From assembly GCF_013112245.1 (NCBI RefSeq), contig NZ_WVRN01000001.1, positions 3,352,501-3,416,500 on the forward strand: a stretch of 64,000 nucleotides of DNA. The letters run 5' to 3'. The notes beneath the pieces were generated by a model. That model had not been told where the DNA came from, made no database searches, and worked only from the letters and a program-made list of their open reading frames with translations. The DNA comes from Ruegeria sp. HKCCD4315 (GTDB lineage Bacteria > Pseudomonadota > Alphaproteobacteria > Rhodobacterales > Rhodobacteraceae). Positions 17,502-26,850 of this stretch are shown piece after piece; the stretch's first letter is position 1; every line of letters starts with the position of its first letter. The translations under genes and the position numbers were made by a program.

Positions 17502-18419
17502 ATGCAGGTTTCGACCAAACGCAGAATTGGCAGAACTCTGACCGTCGGATGCGCGTGTATTCTGATGGCGCTTGTCGTTGTTGGCTTTACCGGACAGATT
17601 TTTGCGGTGGGGGACTCGGTTGCCCTGTTGCGTCCGCAGGCGGGGGTTTTACTTTTGCCTTGTGCGGGGTTGCTGCTCTACTTGCGCGCAAGATACATGG
17701 CTCTGACAACCTTGGCTGTTGCTGTGATGGCTCTCGGCTCCATTGCCGCCAGCTATGCTGCACCCTCTGCGGAATGCAATGGAACCTGCCTGACGCTGTA
17801 CCAAAAGAATCTGATGAGCAGGGCTTGGCCTCGCTATCCTTTGGCGGACGATATCATCGCCTCCAACGCCCAGATCGTGACATTGCAGGAAGTATCCAGT
17901 CACAACCAAAAATACATGAACAACCTCTTCGAACACTATCCATCCAAGGCCGTATGCAGCTTTCGCCCCGAGCAGAGCGTTGCCATCCTGACGACACTGC
18001 CTATCGTCGAAAACTCAGAGTTTTGCCTTAAGGGCAGTGGATTGGTCGGCGTACAGGTCGAGGCACCCGATGAGACTGCGGTTTGGATCGTTTCGGTGCA
18101 CCTGAAATGGCCGTTTCCATACGATCAGGCACAACAAAGCCAGGTTATCGCGGATCGCATCGCGGATCTGGACGGACCTGTCCTGATCGCGGGGGATTTC
18201 AATATGGTGCCTTGGGGGGCCAGCGTCCAAAGGATTGCGGCGGCGGCAGACAATCAAAGTTTCGGAACTGCGCTGAACACGCATAACCTCGGCAGTTGGA
18301 AGGTGCCGTTACCGATAGACAACCTGCTGTTTCCCAAAGGCACAACCGGAACTGTCGAACTGCGCCCGTTCATGGGATCGGATCATCTTGGGAAACTTGC
18401 CCGATTTCGCATTGAATAG
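17502..18419 (+). CDS. Endonuclease/exonuclease/phosphatase (EEP) family protein, membrane-anchored
   Basis: The 305-residue protein has two or three N-terminal membrane helices (about residues 15-95) and then an EEP catalytic domain with LQEV (metal-binding Glu), SVHLKWPF, IAGDFNMVP (Asp and Asn) and the terminal GSDHLG (Asp-His pair). The domain is probably extracytoplasmic. Substrates in this family range from nucleic acids to phospholipids, and the sequence does not decide. The ATG at 17502 follows GAGGCAAGC and places the first helix correctly; an upstream in-frame ATG at 17415 is less likely. Confidence 0.82.
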   Translation: MQVSTKRRIGRTLTVGCACILMALVVVGFTGQIFAVGDSVALLRPQAGVLLLPCAGLLLYLRARYMALTTLAVAVMALGSIAASYAAPSAECNGTCLTLYQKNLMSRAWPRYPLADDIIASNAQIVTLQEVSSHNQKYMNNLFEHYPSKAVCSFRPEQSVAILTTLPIVENSEFCLKGSGLVGVQVEAPDETAVWIVSVHLKWPFPYDQAQQSQVIADRIADLDGPVLIAGDFNMVPWGASVQRIAAAADNQSFGTALNTHNLGSWKVPLPIDNLLFPKGTTGTVELRPFMGSDHLGKLARFRIE

Positions 18420-18460
18420 TGTCTAAACACCGCTGTTCAGGGCAAGTTTAATGCGCGTGA

Positions 18461-18997
18461 TCAACTGTTGTTTTCGACCAGCGTTTTCAAATTGGTCAAG
18501 CCGCGCTGGTAGTCGCCGCCCACCCAATTATCCATCATCAACCCCATCCATCTGGACATCGGATTAAGACCCAAATTAGATTCAAAGCCCCAGGTCACCA
18601 ATGTCGCCCCTCCATCCGGTTCCAACAGGAAGAACGCCGAGGCTGTCCCCATCGGACCGAAATCCAGTTCCGTTAGGACCTGCTGATTCTCAGTACTTTC
18701 GACGATCACCTGCGAACCAGTACCAACCTGTGGATGGTCTGAGGCCCAGTTCAGAGTGTTTCCGACCCCACTGTCGGGTCCGGAATAGGTGAGTTGGGTG
18801 TCAGGATCACGGTGCAGCCAAGGAGACCATTGTTCCGTCTCTTGCATGGAATTCACGTAGGGAAAAATCGCCTCGGCTGGCGCATCGATGGTGATGCTGC
18901 GGGACACTTCGGCCTTGCCGGGCAACAGATACGACACCGCGATCAGCGCAACAACAAGCAGGCCCAATCCCGCCAGAATGCGTAAAAAAACTTTCAT
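18461..18997 (-). CDS. SRPBCC/polyketide-cyclase-like lipid-binding protein
   Basis: This 178-residue protein has an N-terminal membrane helix (LAGLGLLVVALIAVSYLL) followed by a START-like SRPBCC domain with the characteristic beginning VSRSITIDAPAEAIFPYV and QWSPW. Such proteins hold hydrophobic ligands; no reaction can be assigned. The ATG at 18997 has a GGAGATTGAG site and is preferred to the ATG 30 bp upstream. It is convergent with the EEP gene. Confidence 0.8.
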   Translation of the reverse strand: MKVFLRILAGLGLLVVALIAVSYLLPGKAEVSRSITIDAPAEAIFPYVNSMQETEQWSPWLHRDPDTQLTYSGPDSGVGNTLNWASDHPQVGTGSQVIVESTENQQVLTELDFGPMGTASAFFLLEPDGGATLVTWGFESNLGLNPMSRWMGLMMDNWVGGDYQRGLTNLKTLVENNS

Positions 18998-19096
18998 CTC
19001 AATCTCCGAAACTGGAAACGCATGCACATATCATACAGGATTGCGGCTCTGAATCAGAACCGTAATGCGTTTCGTTTCTTCGATGTCAGATTGGTG

Positions 19097-19747
19097 TCAG
19101 ACCGAGACAAACTTCTTTTGATGGGGATCAAAGCATTCCAGACCACCCGCGCCGATATCAGTCCACAAACCATGCAGGCTCAGCGCGCCCTCTTCGACCG
19201 CCGAAGAGATAAACGGGAAGGTCATCAGGTTTTCCAAAGATGCCACAACCGCCTGGCGTTCGAATTGCCTGGCTTGATCGACCGGGTCTTCGATGTCCGC
19301 GACCAGCCCGTATTTTGGTTTTAGGATGTCCATCCAACGGCCAACAAAGCTTTCTTTGGCTTCCAGTTGCGGCGCTTCGCCCTTGCACATGTCGATGCAT
19401 CCCTGAACGCCGCCACATTGCGAATGGCCCAACACGATCAGATGCGCGACCTTCAGCGCGGTAACGGCGTATTCAATTGCGGCACTGGTGCCGTGGTGAT
19501 CACCATCAGGCGCGTAGGGTGGAACCAGATTGGCGATATTTCGGTGAATAAAGAAATCACCCTGGTCGGCCCCGAACATCGAGGTCACATGAACCCGGCT
19601 GTCACAGCAGGAAATCACCATCGCGCGGGGGCGTTGCCCTTCTTCTGCCAACCGCTTGTACCAAACCTGGTTCTCGGAATAAGTTGTGGCTTTCCACCCG
19701 TGATACCGCTTGACCAGATAGGTCGGCAAAGGCTTGGCAAAGTCCAT
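19097..19747 (-). CDS. Beta-class carbonic anhydrase
   Basis: The 216-residue enzyme interconverts CO2 and bicarbonate. The zinc site is complete: Cys and Asp in CCDSRV, and His and Cys in GHSQCGGV about 55 residues later. Length is normal. It is a single-gene unit divergent from a small Hpt-like gene. Confidence 0.95.
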   Translation of the reverse strand: MDFAKPLPTYLVKRYHGWKATTYSENQVWYKRLAEEGQRPRAMVISCCDSRVHVTSMFGADQGDFFIHRNIANLVPPYAPDGDHHGTSAAIEYAVTALKVAHLIVLGHSQCGGVQGCIDMCKGEAPQLEAKESFVGRWMDILKPKYGLVADIEDPVDQARQFERQAVVASLENLMTFPFISSAVEEGALSLHGLWTDIGAGGLECFDPHQKKFVSV

Positions 19748-19897
19748 TATGATGTCCCAGTTCTTCTCGCTTTAGGACGCTCTAAACCGAATTCAAGGAA
19801 AATTCGACCCATTATCCGATTTCCCCGCAAGGTTTTGCAAAGGAATTTACCTCCAATATCAGTTCCACGCCGTGGGGGCGTTAAAACTAGGGTGAAT

Positions 19898-20281
19898 GTG
19901 GTGGATAAGATTACAACGCTTGAACACAAAGAATCCGTCCGGCTGGACCCGGATCAACTCAATGGGCTATACCGCCAATTGGGGGACAAGAACGCGCTGG
20001 ACGTGCTGTGCCGCACGGTTGAAGAACTGGCTGTACGCCTTTCAAACTGCGAACGGCACTGGCGGCATCGCGAATGGGCCGATCTTCGCAAATGTGCCAA
20101 ATCGTTGGTCGCAATCTCTGAGCAAGTCGGGATGACGGCGCTGGCGCGTGTAGCCGCTGATGTGGCCCAAACCGTCGATGCCGGTGATGCGGTAGCAGCG
20201 GGTGCAACGTTGGCGCGGCTGATCCGCGTCGGTGAACGCTCTTTGACGGCCGTGTGGGATCAACAGGATCTTTCCGTCTGA
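19898..20281 (+). CDS. Small helical protein, degenerate Hpt-like domain
   Basis: This predicted all-alpha protein of about 127 residues sits 63 bp before an M17 aminopeptidase gene. The segment WADLRKCAKSLVAISEQVGM followed by helices resembles a histidine-phosphotransfer (Hpt) four-helix bundle, but the phosphorylated His of the usual AHxLKG motif is absent. GTG codons at 19892, 19898 and 19901 are all possible starts; AGGG at 19888-19891 favours the latter two. The longer open frame upstream is antisense to the carbonic anhydrase gene and is not real. Function is unknown. Confidence 0.65.
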   Translation: MVDKITTLEHKESVRLDPDQLNGLYRQLGDKNALDVLCRTVEELAVRLSNCERHWRHREWADLRKCAKSLVAISEQVGMTALARVAADVAQTVDAGDAVAAGATLARLIRVGERSLTAVWDQQDLSV

Positions 20282-20344
20282 CAGGGGTTGCAGGCGGATC
20301 AGGCGCGGCTAGTCTGGGCTTAGAAATCAACTTCTGAGACACAT

Positions 20345-21727
20345 ATGACTCTGTCCTTTGCCGCATCCTCCGACACCTCGATACCGCTTCATGTAATCCC
20401 CCAACCGGACCTTGAAGCGTGGCTGCAAGAACAGACGCAGCACGTGCAATCCTGGGTCGCAGTAAACGGGTTTTCAGCGGCGCTGGGTCAGACATTGTTG
20501 GTTCCCGATGCAACTGGCACAGCAGAGATGGCGCTGGCCGGATACGGAACCGATGAAAAGCGCGCGCGCAAACGGTTCCCACTGGCCGCTGCTGCCCTGT
20601 CCCTGCCGGAAGGCGTCTATCATATCGCGTCTGGCCTCCCTTCGGATCGGTTAGAGATTGAGTGTTTTGGCTGGCTGATGTCTGGCTATGCCTTTGATCG
20701 CTATGCCTCACAATCCGGCGAATCAGCGGCTTTGGTCGCACCGGATGGGGTGGATGCGGCGCGCATCGAAGCAATGGCGCAGGCCGAGGCTTTTACGCGC
20801 GATCTGGTCAATACACCGGCGTCAGATATGGGACCCGAGCAGTTGCAACAGGCGGCAGAGGCATTGGCCGGAGAATTTGGCGCTGCGTGCAACGTTACCC
20901 TGGGTGACACGCTGTTAGATCAGAACTTCCCGATGATCCACACGGTCGGGCGGGCCGCGGAACAGGCCCCGCGATTGATCGAGCTGAACTGGGGCAGCAG
21001 CGGCCCCAAACTGACGCTTGTGGGCAAGGGCGTGTGTTTTGACACAGGGGGGTTGAACCTGAAACCGGGTGCTTCGATGGGCCTGATGAAAAAAGACATG
21101 GGTGGGGCCGCCAATGTGCTTGGATTGGCGCGCATGATTATGGCGCTGAATCTGCCGGTGCAGCTGCGCGTCCTGATCCCGGCTGTCGAGAACGCGGTTG
21201 CGGGCAACGCCTTCCGGCCCGGTGACATCCTGACCTCACGCAAGGGGCTGACGGTTGAGATCAACAACACCGACGCCGAAGGGCGTTTGGTTCTGGCCGA
21301 TGCTCTGACGTTCGCGGATGAGGGTGAGCCCGATCTGGTGATCTCGATGGCCACGCTGACCGGCGCGGCGCGCGTCGCCGTTGGCCCCGACTTGGCCCCG
21401 TTTTACACGGATGATGAAACTTGCGTTTCGGCTCTGTCGCAATCCGCGAAGGCGTCGGCCGATCCGGTCTGGCGTATGCCGTTTCACGCACCTTACGAGG
21501 CGATGATCGAACCCGGCATCGCTGATCTGGACAATGCGCCCTCGGGCGGGTTTGCAGGTTCGATCACCGCTGCCTTGTTTCTGCGCAGGTTCGTAGGATC
21601 GCGCCGCTATGTCCATTTCGACATCTATGCGTGGCAGCCCAGCAAGGAACCCGGGCGCAGCAAGGGTGGTCTGGGTCAAGGGCCGCGCGCGATTCTGAAC
21701 GCTTTGCCCGAGATGTTGGGCCTATGA
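20345..21727 (+). CDS. Leucyl aminopeptidase, M17 family
   Basis: The 460-residue enzyme removes N-terminal residues from peptides using two metal ions. The M17 signature NTDAEGRL and the metal- and substrate-binding segments GVCFDTGGLNLKP and KKDMGGAANV are intact. It is of the PepB-like length rather than the longer PepA. Its stop overlaps the start of the NlpC/P60 gene by four bases, which suggests joint use in peptide or murein-peptide turnover. Confidence 0.94.
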   Translation: MTLSFAASSDTSIPLHVIPQPDLEAWLQEQTQHVQSWVAVNGFSAALGQTLLVPDATGTAEMALAGYGTDEKRARKRFPLAAAALSLPEGVYHIASGLPSDRLEIECFGWLMSGYAFDRYASQSGESAALVAPDGVDAARIEAMAQAEAFTRDLVNTPASDMGPEQLQQAAEALAGEFGAACNVTLGDTLLDQNFPMIHTVGRAAEQAPRLIELNWGSSGPKLTLVGKGVCFDTGGLNLKPGASMGLMKKDMGGAANVLGLARMIMALNLPVQLRVLIPAVENAVAGNAFRPGDILTSRKGLTVEINNTDAEGRLVLADALTFADEGEPDLVISMATLTGAARVAVGPDLAPFYTDDETCVSALSQSAKASADPVWRMPFHAPYEAMIEPGIADLDNAPSGGFAGSITAALFLRRFVGSRRYVHFDIYAWQPSKEPGRSKGGLGQGPRAILNALPEMLGL

Positions 21728-22461
21728 CTCGCCTGCGCATATCCAAGCCTGTGGTCGATCTTTTGCGCGACCCTGAAGGGCCCCGCGACAGGCAGGTGCT
21801 TTTCGGTGATACGGTTCAGGTCGCAGATGAAAAGGACGGCTGGATCAGGGTCATCGCGGACAAAGACGGGTACACTGGCTGGCTGCAAACAGATCAATTG
21901 ACCCATGACATCCCCGCCACCCATTGGATTAAAGCCCCGGCGACTCATGCCTATGAAAGCGCAGACTTCAAAAGCCGCGATCTGGTATCGCTCAGCTTCG
22001 GAAGCAAGATCCATGTATTGGCGGAAACAGATCGCTATCTGGAAACCGAATTGGGCTTTGTTCCGAAGATACACACCGCACCAATCTCTGAGACCTCGCA
22101 GGACCCGGTCGCAGTGGCCGAGTTATTCCTTGGGACGCCCTATTTGTGGGGCGGAAACAGCCGGCTTGGTATCGATTGTTCCGGGCTTGTCCAAGCAGCG
22201 CTCTTGGCCTGCGGCGTGCCTTGCCCCGGCGACAGCGGCGATCAGGAAACTGCTTTGGGCACGACACTCGCTGACGGGTCAGCAGCGCAAAGGGGCGATT
22301 TGTTGTTCTGGAAAGGTCATGTGGCCTGGGTATCCGGAGACAATATGATTTTGCACGCCAACGCCAGCCATATGGCGGTAGTGTTTGAACCTATGGATCA
22401 GGCTATTGAGCGTATTCAGGCGCAGGGTGATGGTCCGGTCACGGCCCACAAAAGGCTCTAA
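21724..22461 (+). CDS. NlpC/P60 family peptidase with SH3-like domains
   Basis: The 245-residue protein has N-terminal bacterial SH3-like segments (about residues 10-120) and a C-terminal NlpC/P60 cysteine peptidase with the catalytic Cys in GIDCSGLVQ and the catalytic His in GHVAWV. The family cleaves peptide bonds in cell-wall muropeptides. No signal peptide is seen, so a cytoplasmic role in recycling murein peptides with the overlapping aminopeptidase is likely. The start is the ATG that overlaps the aminopeptidase stop. Confidence 0.9.
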   Translation: MTRLRISKPVVDLLRDPEGPRDRQVLFGDTVQVADEKDGWIRVIADKDGYTGWLQTDQLTHDIPATHWIKAPATHAYESADFKSRDLVSLSFGSKIHVLAETDRYLETELGFVPKIHTAPISETSQDPVAVAELFLGTPYLWGGNSRLGIDCSGLVQAALLACGVPCPGDSGDQETALGTTLADGSAAQRGDLLFWKGHVAWVSGDNMILHANASHMAVVFEPMDQAIERIQAQGDGPVTAHKRL

Positions 22462-22808
22462 TCGGGCTTAACTGCGCGGATCAGCTTACGCTCCAACACC
22501 CGAAGAACCGCACGCAAATCGTGGCCGCGTTTTAGGATGCGGCCATCCATACCAACAACAGAATACATCCCCTGTCGGGACCTAAGCCGCGGATGTTTTT
22601 CGACACGATAGATCGGATGTTCAGCAGTGCGCCGAAAGATCGAGAACACTGCCATGTCGCGCAGGTTCGAGATACCGTAGTCCCGCCATTCTCCGGCGGC
22701 GACCATCCGGCCATAAACGGACAGGATTTGGGACATCTCATGCCGGTCAAAGGCGACGGGCATCTGCGCTGCACTTGCCGAGAACCGGCTGGGAGGCTGC
22801 ATATTCAT
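22458..22808 (-). CDS. DUF2794 domain protein
   Basis: This 116-residue protein matches DUF2794, a small alphaproteobacterial family of unknown function. Conserved parts include LRDMAVFSIFRRTAEHPIYR and the later RQGMYSVV with GRILKRGHDL. It is convergent with the NlpC/P60 gene, the ends overlapping by four bases. A second in-frame ATG lies two codons downstream. Confidence 0.85.
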   Translation of the reverse strand: MNMQPPSRFSASAAQMPVAFDRHEMSQILSVYGRMVAAGEWRDYGISNLRDMAVFSIFRRTAEHPIYRVEKHPRLRSRQGMYSVVGMDGRILKRGHDLRAVLRVLERKLIRAVKPD

Positions 22809-22881
22809 ACTTCCAGCCTTGCCGGAAATCGCGTTTGAATCAAGCCTGATGCGTTACAACTTGGTAATTCAGGCAGAAGTG

Positions 22882-24549
22882 TTACCGCCGACCAACCTGA
22901 CGGCAAATCAGGATCACCGGCAACAAACCAACGGCCAGAATGACCAGTGATGGCACTGCCGCGCCCTCCAACCGCTCATCCGAAGCCAACCTGTAGGCTT
23001 GCACCGCCAAGGTATCGAAGTTGAACGGCCGCATGATCAGCGTGGCGGGCAATTCTTTCATTACGTCCACGAATACGATCAAGAGCGCCGTCAACAGGGA
23101 AGGCGTCAGAATAGGCAAATGAACACGCCGCAAGGTCCCCAGCGGTGACTGACCCAGTGACCTCGCAGCAGCATCCATATTGGCGTGCACCGTGCTTTGA
23201 CCCCCTTCATAGGCGCTGAGCGCGGCTGCCAGGAACCGCACCATATAGGCAGCGACAAGCAACCAGATCGAACCTGTGACCAGCAATCCGGTGGATACAT
23301 CGAATGTCTTGCGCATCCAGGCATCCAGCGCATTGTCGAACCCGGCGAACGGTACGATCAGACCCACCGCAATCACGCCCCCCGGCACGGCATATCCCAA
23401 CCGCGCCAGATAAGCCGTCGCAGAGGACGCCCGTCCGGGCCTGAGACGTTGGAAGAACCCGATGCTGATCGCCGCAAAGACAGTGATGACCGCTGCCGTT
23501 CCGGCCAGAGTCAGCGAGTTCTGGATAAACTCGATATAGCGCCGCGACAGTAGGTTTTGTTCCGATTCCAGCCCCATCTCGACCAGAATGATCACAGGCA
23601 GCAAGAACCCGAACAGAACCGGTATCGCACACAGCAGAAAGGCCCCAAAGGCGCGCAGGCCCGTCAGATTGGCTGCCGGTTGCGCCACATGTTGTTTTCC
23701 TGCCTGATAATACTTCGCCTTTCCGCGTTGGGTGCGTTCAGCCATAGCCATGACCAAGGCAAAGACCAGAAGGCACAGCGCCAATTGCGCCGCCGCCGCG
23801 CGGTCCGCCATGGAAAACCAACTGGTGTAGATACCGGTCGCAAAGGTCTGCACGCCGAAATACGAAACGGTGCCAAAATCCGCGATGGTCTCCATCACCG
23901 CCAACAGAACGCCGCCCGCAATCGCCGGCCGTGCCATTGGCAACGAAACGCGCCGAAACGCCAGCCACGGGTTGTTCCCCAACGCCCGGGCCGCCAAAAA
24001 CGCCGTTGCGCTTTGCTGCAGAAACGCGGCACGCGCCAGCAGATAGACATAGGGGTACAGAACAAGGATCAGCATCACCGCTGCACCTTCGGTCGAGCGT
24101 ATTTCCGGGAACCAATAGTCGCGCGGACCCCAGCCCGTTACGTCCCGCAATGTGCTTTGTACGATCCCCGGATGGTCCAGAATGAACGTGTAGGCATAAG
24201 CCAGAACATAGGCCGGGAAAGCCAATGGTAGAACCAGGGCAATCTCAAGAAACCTCACACCCGGAAATCGGGTCATCGTCACCAGCCAGGCCGCGCCGGT
24301 GCCGATGCAGAACGTACCTGTTGCGACAAGCACCACAAGGATCAGGGTGGTCACCGTATAACTCGGCAGAACGGTTTGCATCAGGTGCGAGATCGTATCG
24401 GTCCCACCCGTCACCGCTGCCAGCACCACCGCAACCATGGGCAGCAGGCAAGCCGCCGCCACAAGGTAAGCGATCCCAGCCAGCAGGCGGGTCCCGCGTA
24501 CGCCACGATTGCGCGATCCGTTTTGTGAGTATTCGATCTGGGCCATCAT
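22882..24549 (-). CDS. Fe3+-type ABC transporter permease (FbpB/FutB-like, fused double permease)
   Basis: The 555-residue inner-membrane protein has about 12 helices in two homologous halves, each with an EAA-like loop (ARALGNNPWLAFRRVSLP and ARSLGQSPLGTLRRVHLP). This is the layout of ferric-iron or thiamine-type permeases. The cognate binding protein and ATPase are not in the window. Two ATG codons at the start (24549 and 24546) are equally usable. The upstream PaaK-like gene is separated by a stem-loop, so this is probably a separate unit. Confidence 0.87.
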   Translation of the reverse strand: MMAQIEYSQNGSRNRGVRGTRLLAGIAYLVAAACLLPMVAVVLAAVTGGTDTISHLMQTVLPSYTVTTLILVVLVATGTFCIGTGAAWLVTMTRFPGVRFLEIALVLPLAFPAYVLAYAYTFILDHPGIVQSTLRDVTGWGPRDYWFPEIRSTEGAAVMLILVLYPYVYLLARAAFLQQSATAFLAARALGNNPWLAFRRVSLPMARPAIAGGVLLAVMETIADFGTVSYFGVQTFATGIYTSWFSMADRAAAAQLALCLLVFALVMAMAERTQRGKAKYYQAGKQHVAQPAANLTGLRAFGAFLLCAIPVLFGFLLPVIILVEMGLESEQNLLSRRYIEFIQNSLTLAGTAAVITVFAAISIGFFQRLRPGRASSATAYLARLGYAVPGGVIAVGLIVPFAGFDNALDAWMRKTFDVSTGLLVTGSIWLLVAAYMVRFLAAALSAYEGGQSTVHANMDAAARSLGQSPLGTLRRVHLPILTPSLLTALLIVFVDVMKELPATLIMRPFNFDTLAVQAYRLASDERLEGAAVPSLVILAVGLLPVILICRQVGRR

Positions 24550-24632
24550 CCCGGCTTGTGACTGGCAAAGGCGAAAGGTCCGCCTTTAATCGACCAAAAA
24601 ACTCGGAAACACCAGTGCACCCGGCAACAAAT

Positions 24633-24653
24633 CTGCGGCATTTAACGCCGCAG
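24633..24653 (-). terminator. Stem-loop after the PaaK-like gene
   Basis: A perfect 7-bp stem CTGCGGC/GCCGCAG with a 7-base loop lies just downstream of the last gene of the ABC/ligase operon. On the minus strand it is followed by ATTTGTT. It is a probable but not strong terminator. Confidence 0.55.
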
Positions 24654-24668
24654 ACGTGTTTTTTGCAG

Positions 24669-25886
24669 CTATTCGTAGACCCTTTGATCCTCGATGACCA
24701 AACCGTCTTTGGGAAGTGAGCCCGGGGCTACAACCTCGATCGCGCCTTTCAGCTTCAGCACTTCGGCCACCGACTTAGCATAGGCCGGGTTATCCCCGCC
24801 TGCGCTTTCGATTTGTACGGTCATCGTGTCCATCTCGCCTTGACGCATCGCGATGACGCGGGCTTTGACAATCTCGTCATGTTTGTCGACCAGTGCCGCT
24901 ACCTGTTCCGGGCGCACGAACATACCTTTGATCTTGGTGGTCTGGTCCGCGCGGCCCATCCAGCCCTTGATCCTCGTGTTGGTGCGGCCACAAGGCGAAA
25001 CCCCCGGCATCACCGCCGACAGATCCCCTGTCGCAAAGCGGATGAGCGGGTAATCAGGGTTCAAAGAGGTCACAACAACCTCACCCACTTCACCCGGGGC
25101 GACCGGTATACCAGTTCCGGGGGTGACAATCTCGACGATCACATGTTCGTCGATGATCATCCCTTCCATTGCTGCGCTTTCGTAGGCGATGTTACCAAGA
25201 TCCGCCGTCGCATAACATTGCAGGCACGAAATTCCGCGATCCGCATATTCCTGACGCAATGACGGAAACAGCGCCCCGCCGCCAACAGCAGCTTTCGAGA
25301 AATTCAGCGAAACGCCCATCTCATCGGCTTTGTCCAGAATGACTTTCAGATAATCCGGCGTTCCTGCGTAGGCCGTACAACCGACATCCCGCGCGGCTGT
25401 AACCTGCAACTCGGTCTGACCAGTTCCAGCTGGCAGAACCGCCGCCCCGACTGCACGGGCTCCGTTTTCAAAGATCATGCCCGCCGGGGTCAGGTGATAG
25501 CCAAAGCAGTTCTGCACAATATCACCGGCGCCTACACCCGCAGCATTCAGGAACCGCCCCATGCGCCACCAGTCGTGATCCGTGCTGCCCGGTTCATAAA
25601 TTGGGCCCGGCGACTGGAATACATGATGAAAATGCCGCGCGGGCTTCACCGTAAACCCACCGAAGGGCGGCCGTTCTGCCTGCGCGCGGGTCAGGTCCGA
25701 CTTTCGCAACACCGGCAAAAGCGGCAAATCTTCGGTCGAAACCACTTTATTAGTGTCTGAATCCGTCAGATGCGCCGCGAACCCGGGCGCGGATGACACG
25801 CGCTTGATCTGTTCTACAAGTGCTACCGCCTGATCGGAGGCGCGTTGGTCTGCCGAACGGGTTTCGAGTGAATCGAAATAGGTCAT
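24669..25886 (-). CDS. Phenylacetate-CoA ligase-like AMP-forming enzyme (PaaK family)
   Basis: The 405-residue protein resembles PaaK-type adenylate-forming ligases, with the adenylate-binding region around IRFATGDLSAV and the hinge and C-terminal part GRADQTTKIKGMFVRPEQV. It would activate an aryl or other carboxylic acid to a CoA thioester. The start at 25886 follows GGAGGATATTGCG; a longer open frame overlaps livF and is not used. It is the last gene of the Liv-type transporter operon, which also begins with an acyl-CoA ligase, so transport and CoA activation are probably linked. Confidence 0.86.
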   Translation of the reverse strand: MTYFDSLETRSADQRASDQAVALVEQIKRVSSAPGFAAHLTDSDTNKVVSTEDLPLLPVLRKSDLTRAQAERPPFGGFTVKPARHFHHVFQSPGPIYEPGSTDHDWWRMGRFLNAAGVGAGDIVQNCFGYHLTPAGMIFENGARAVGAAVLPAGTGQTELQVTAARDVGCTAYAGTPDYLKVILDKADEMGVSLNFSKAAVGGGALFPSLRQEYADRGISCLQCYATADLGNIAYESAAMEGMIIDEHVIVEIVTPGTGIPVAPGEVGEVVVTSLNPDYPLIRFATGDLSAVMPGVSPCGRTNTRIKGWMGRADQTTKIKGMFVRPEQVAALVDKHDEIVKARVIAMRQGEMDTMTVQIESAGGDNPAYAKSVAEVLKLKGAIEVVAPGSLPKDGLVIEDQRVYE

Positions 25887-25905
25887 CGCAATATCCTCCA
25901 TCCGC

Positions 25906-26739
25906 TCACAGCCACCTCTTGCGACGGCGGTAAGACCGCACGTCACGGAAGCTTTTGCGGCCTTCATCTGACATGCCGAGGTAGAATTCTTTAACATCCG
26001 GGTTCTCGCGCAGCTCGGCAGCAGGGCCATCCATCACCACGCGTCCGGATTCCAAAATGTATCCGTAATGCGCAAACCGCAGAGCCACGTTGGTGTTCTG
26101 CTCAGCCAGCAGGAAAGACACACCCTCTTTCTCATTGAGGTCTTTCACAATGCCAAAAATCTCTTCGACCAGCTGCGGCGCAAGACCCATCGAGGGCTCG
26201 TCCAACAGGATCGTTTCGGGCCGCGACATCAAGGCCCGACCCATGGCAACCATTTGCTGTTCACCGCCCGAGGTATAGCCCGCTTGTGACTTGCGGCGTT
26301 CTTTTAGACGCGGGAAATAGTTGTAGACCAGTTCCAGATCCTGCTGGATCGCTGCAGACCCATCTTTGCGGGTATAGGCCCCCGTCAGCAGGTTTTCTTC
26401 AACAGTCAGATGTTCAAAACAGTGGCGACCTTCCATCACCTGGATGACGCCCTTTTCCACCAGATCAGCCGGGTCGCTTTCATGTACGCTTTGACCGCGA
26501 TACTTGATCGAGCCTTTGGTGACCTCACCCCGTTCCGAATGCAGCAGGTTTGACACAGCCTTGAGGGTTGTCGTCTTGCCAGCGCCATTGCCTCCCAGCA
26601 ATGCCGTGATACCGCCTTTGGGCACAGTCAGGCTGACGCCCTTCAGCACGAGGATTACGTGATTGTAGATCACCTCGATATTGTTGACTTCAAGCAGGGT
26701 TTCCGCCTGCACGTCAGTGGTATTTGCCGCATCCAGCAT
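25906..26739 (-). CDS. Branched-chain amino acid-type ABC transporter ATPase (LivF-like)
   Basis: The 277-residue ATPase has Walker A GGNGAGKTTT, signature SGGEQQM and Walker B ILLDEPSMGL. The C-terminal tail beyond the usual LivF end is basic (RRRKRWL). It pairs with LivG to energise import by LivH and LivM. The substrate of this HAAT-family system need not be an amino acid: the operon context with two acyl-CoA ligases suggests a carboxylate. Confidence 0.92.
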   Translation of the reverse strand: MLDAANTTDVQAETLLEVNNIEVIYNHVILVLKGVSLTVPKGGITALLGGNGAGKTTTLKAVSNLLHSERGEVTKGSIKYRGQSVHESDPADLVEKGVIQVMEGRHCFEHLTVEENLLTGAYTRKDGSAAIQQDLELVYNYFPRLKERRKSQAGYTSGGEQQMVAMGRALMSRPETILLDEPSMGLAPQLVEEIFGIVKDLNEKEGVSFLLAEQNTNVALRFAHYGYILESGRVVMDGPAAELRENPDVKEFYLGMSDEGRKSFRDVRSYRRRKRWL

Positions 26740-26816
26740 CAGCGCGTGTCCTCATGCCTGCCCAGCTTGGGGCGTCTGTAAGGAGCGGCAGCGAAACCGC
26801 CACTCCGAATGTTAGG

Positions 26817-26841
26817 GTGCCCCGGATAGGTTCCGGGACAC
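26817..26841 (-). terminator. Stem-loop between binding-protein gene and livF
   Basis: GTG-C-CCCGGA pairs with TCCGGG-A-CAC just after the binding-protein stop. There is no T run. Such hairpins often stabilise the binding-protein mRNA and lower downstream expression. Confidence 0.5.
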
Positions 26842-26850
26842 TGGGTTGGT

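Noticed and set aside
19959..20774. 271-residue minus-strand open frame over the Hpt-like and aminopeptidase genes
   Set aside because: Low-complexity Pro/Arg-rich sequence opposite the start of a clear M17 aminopeptidase.
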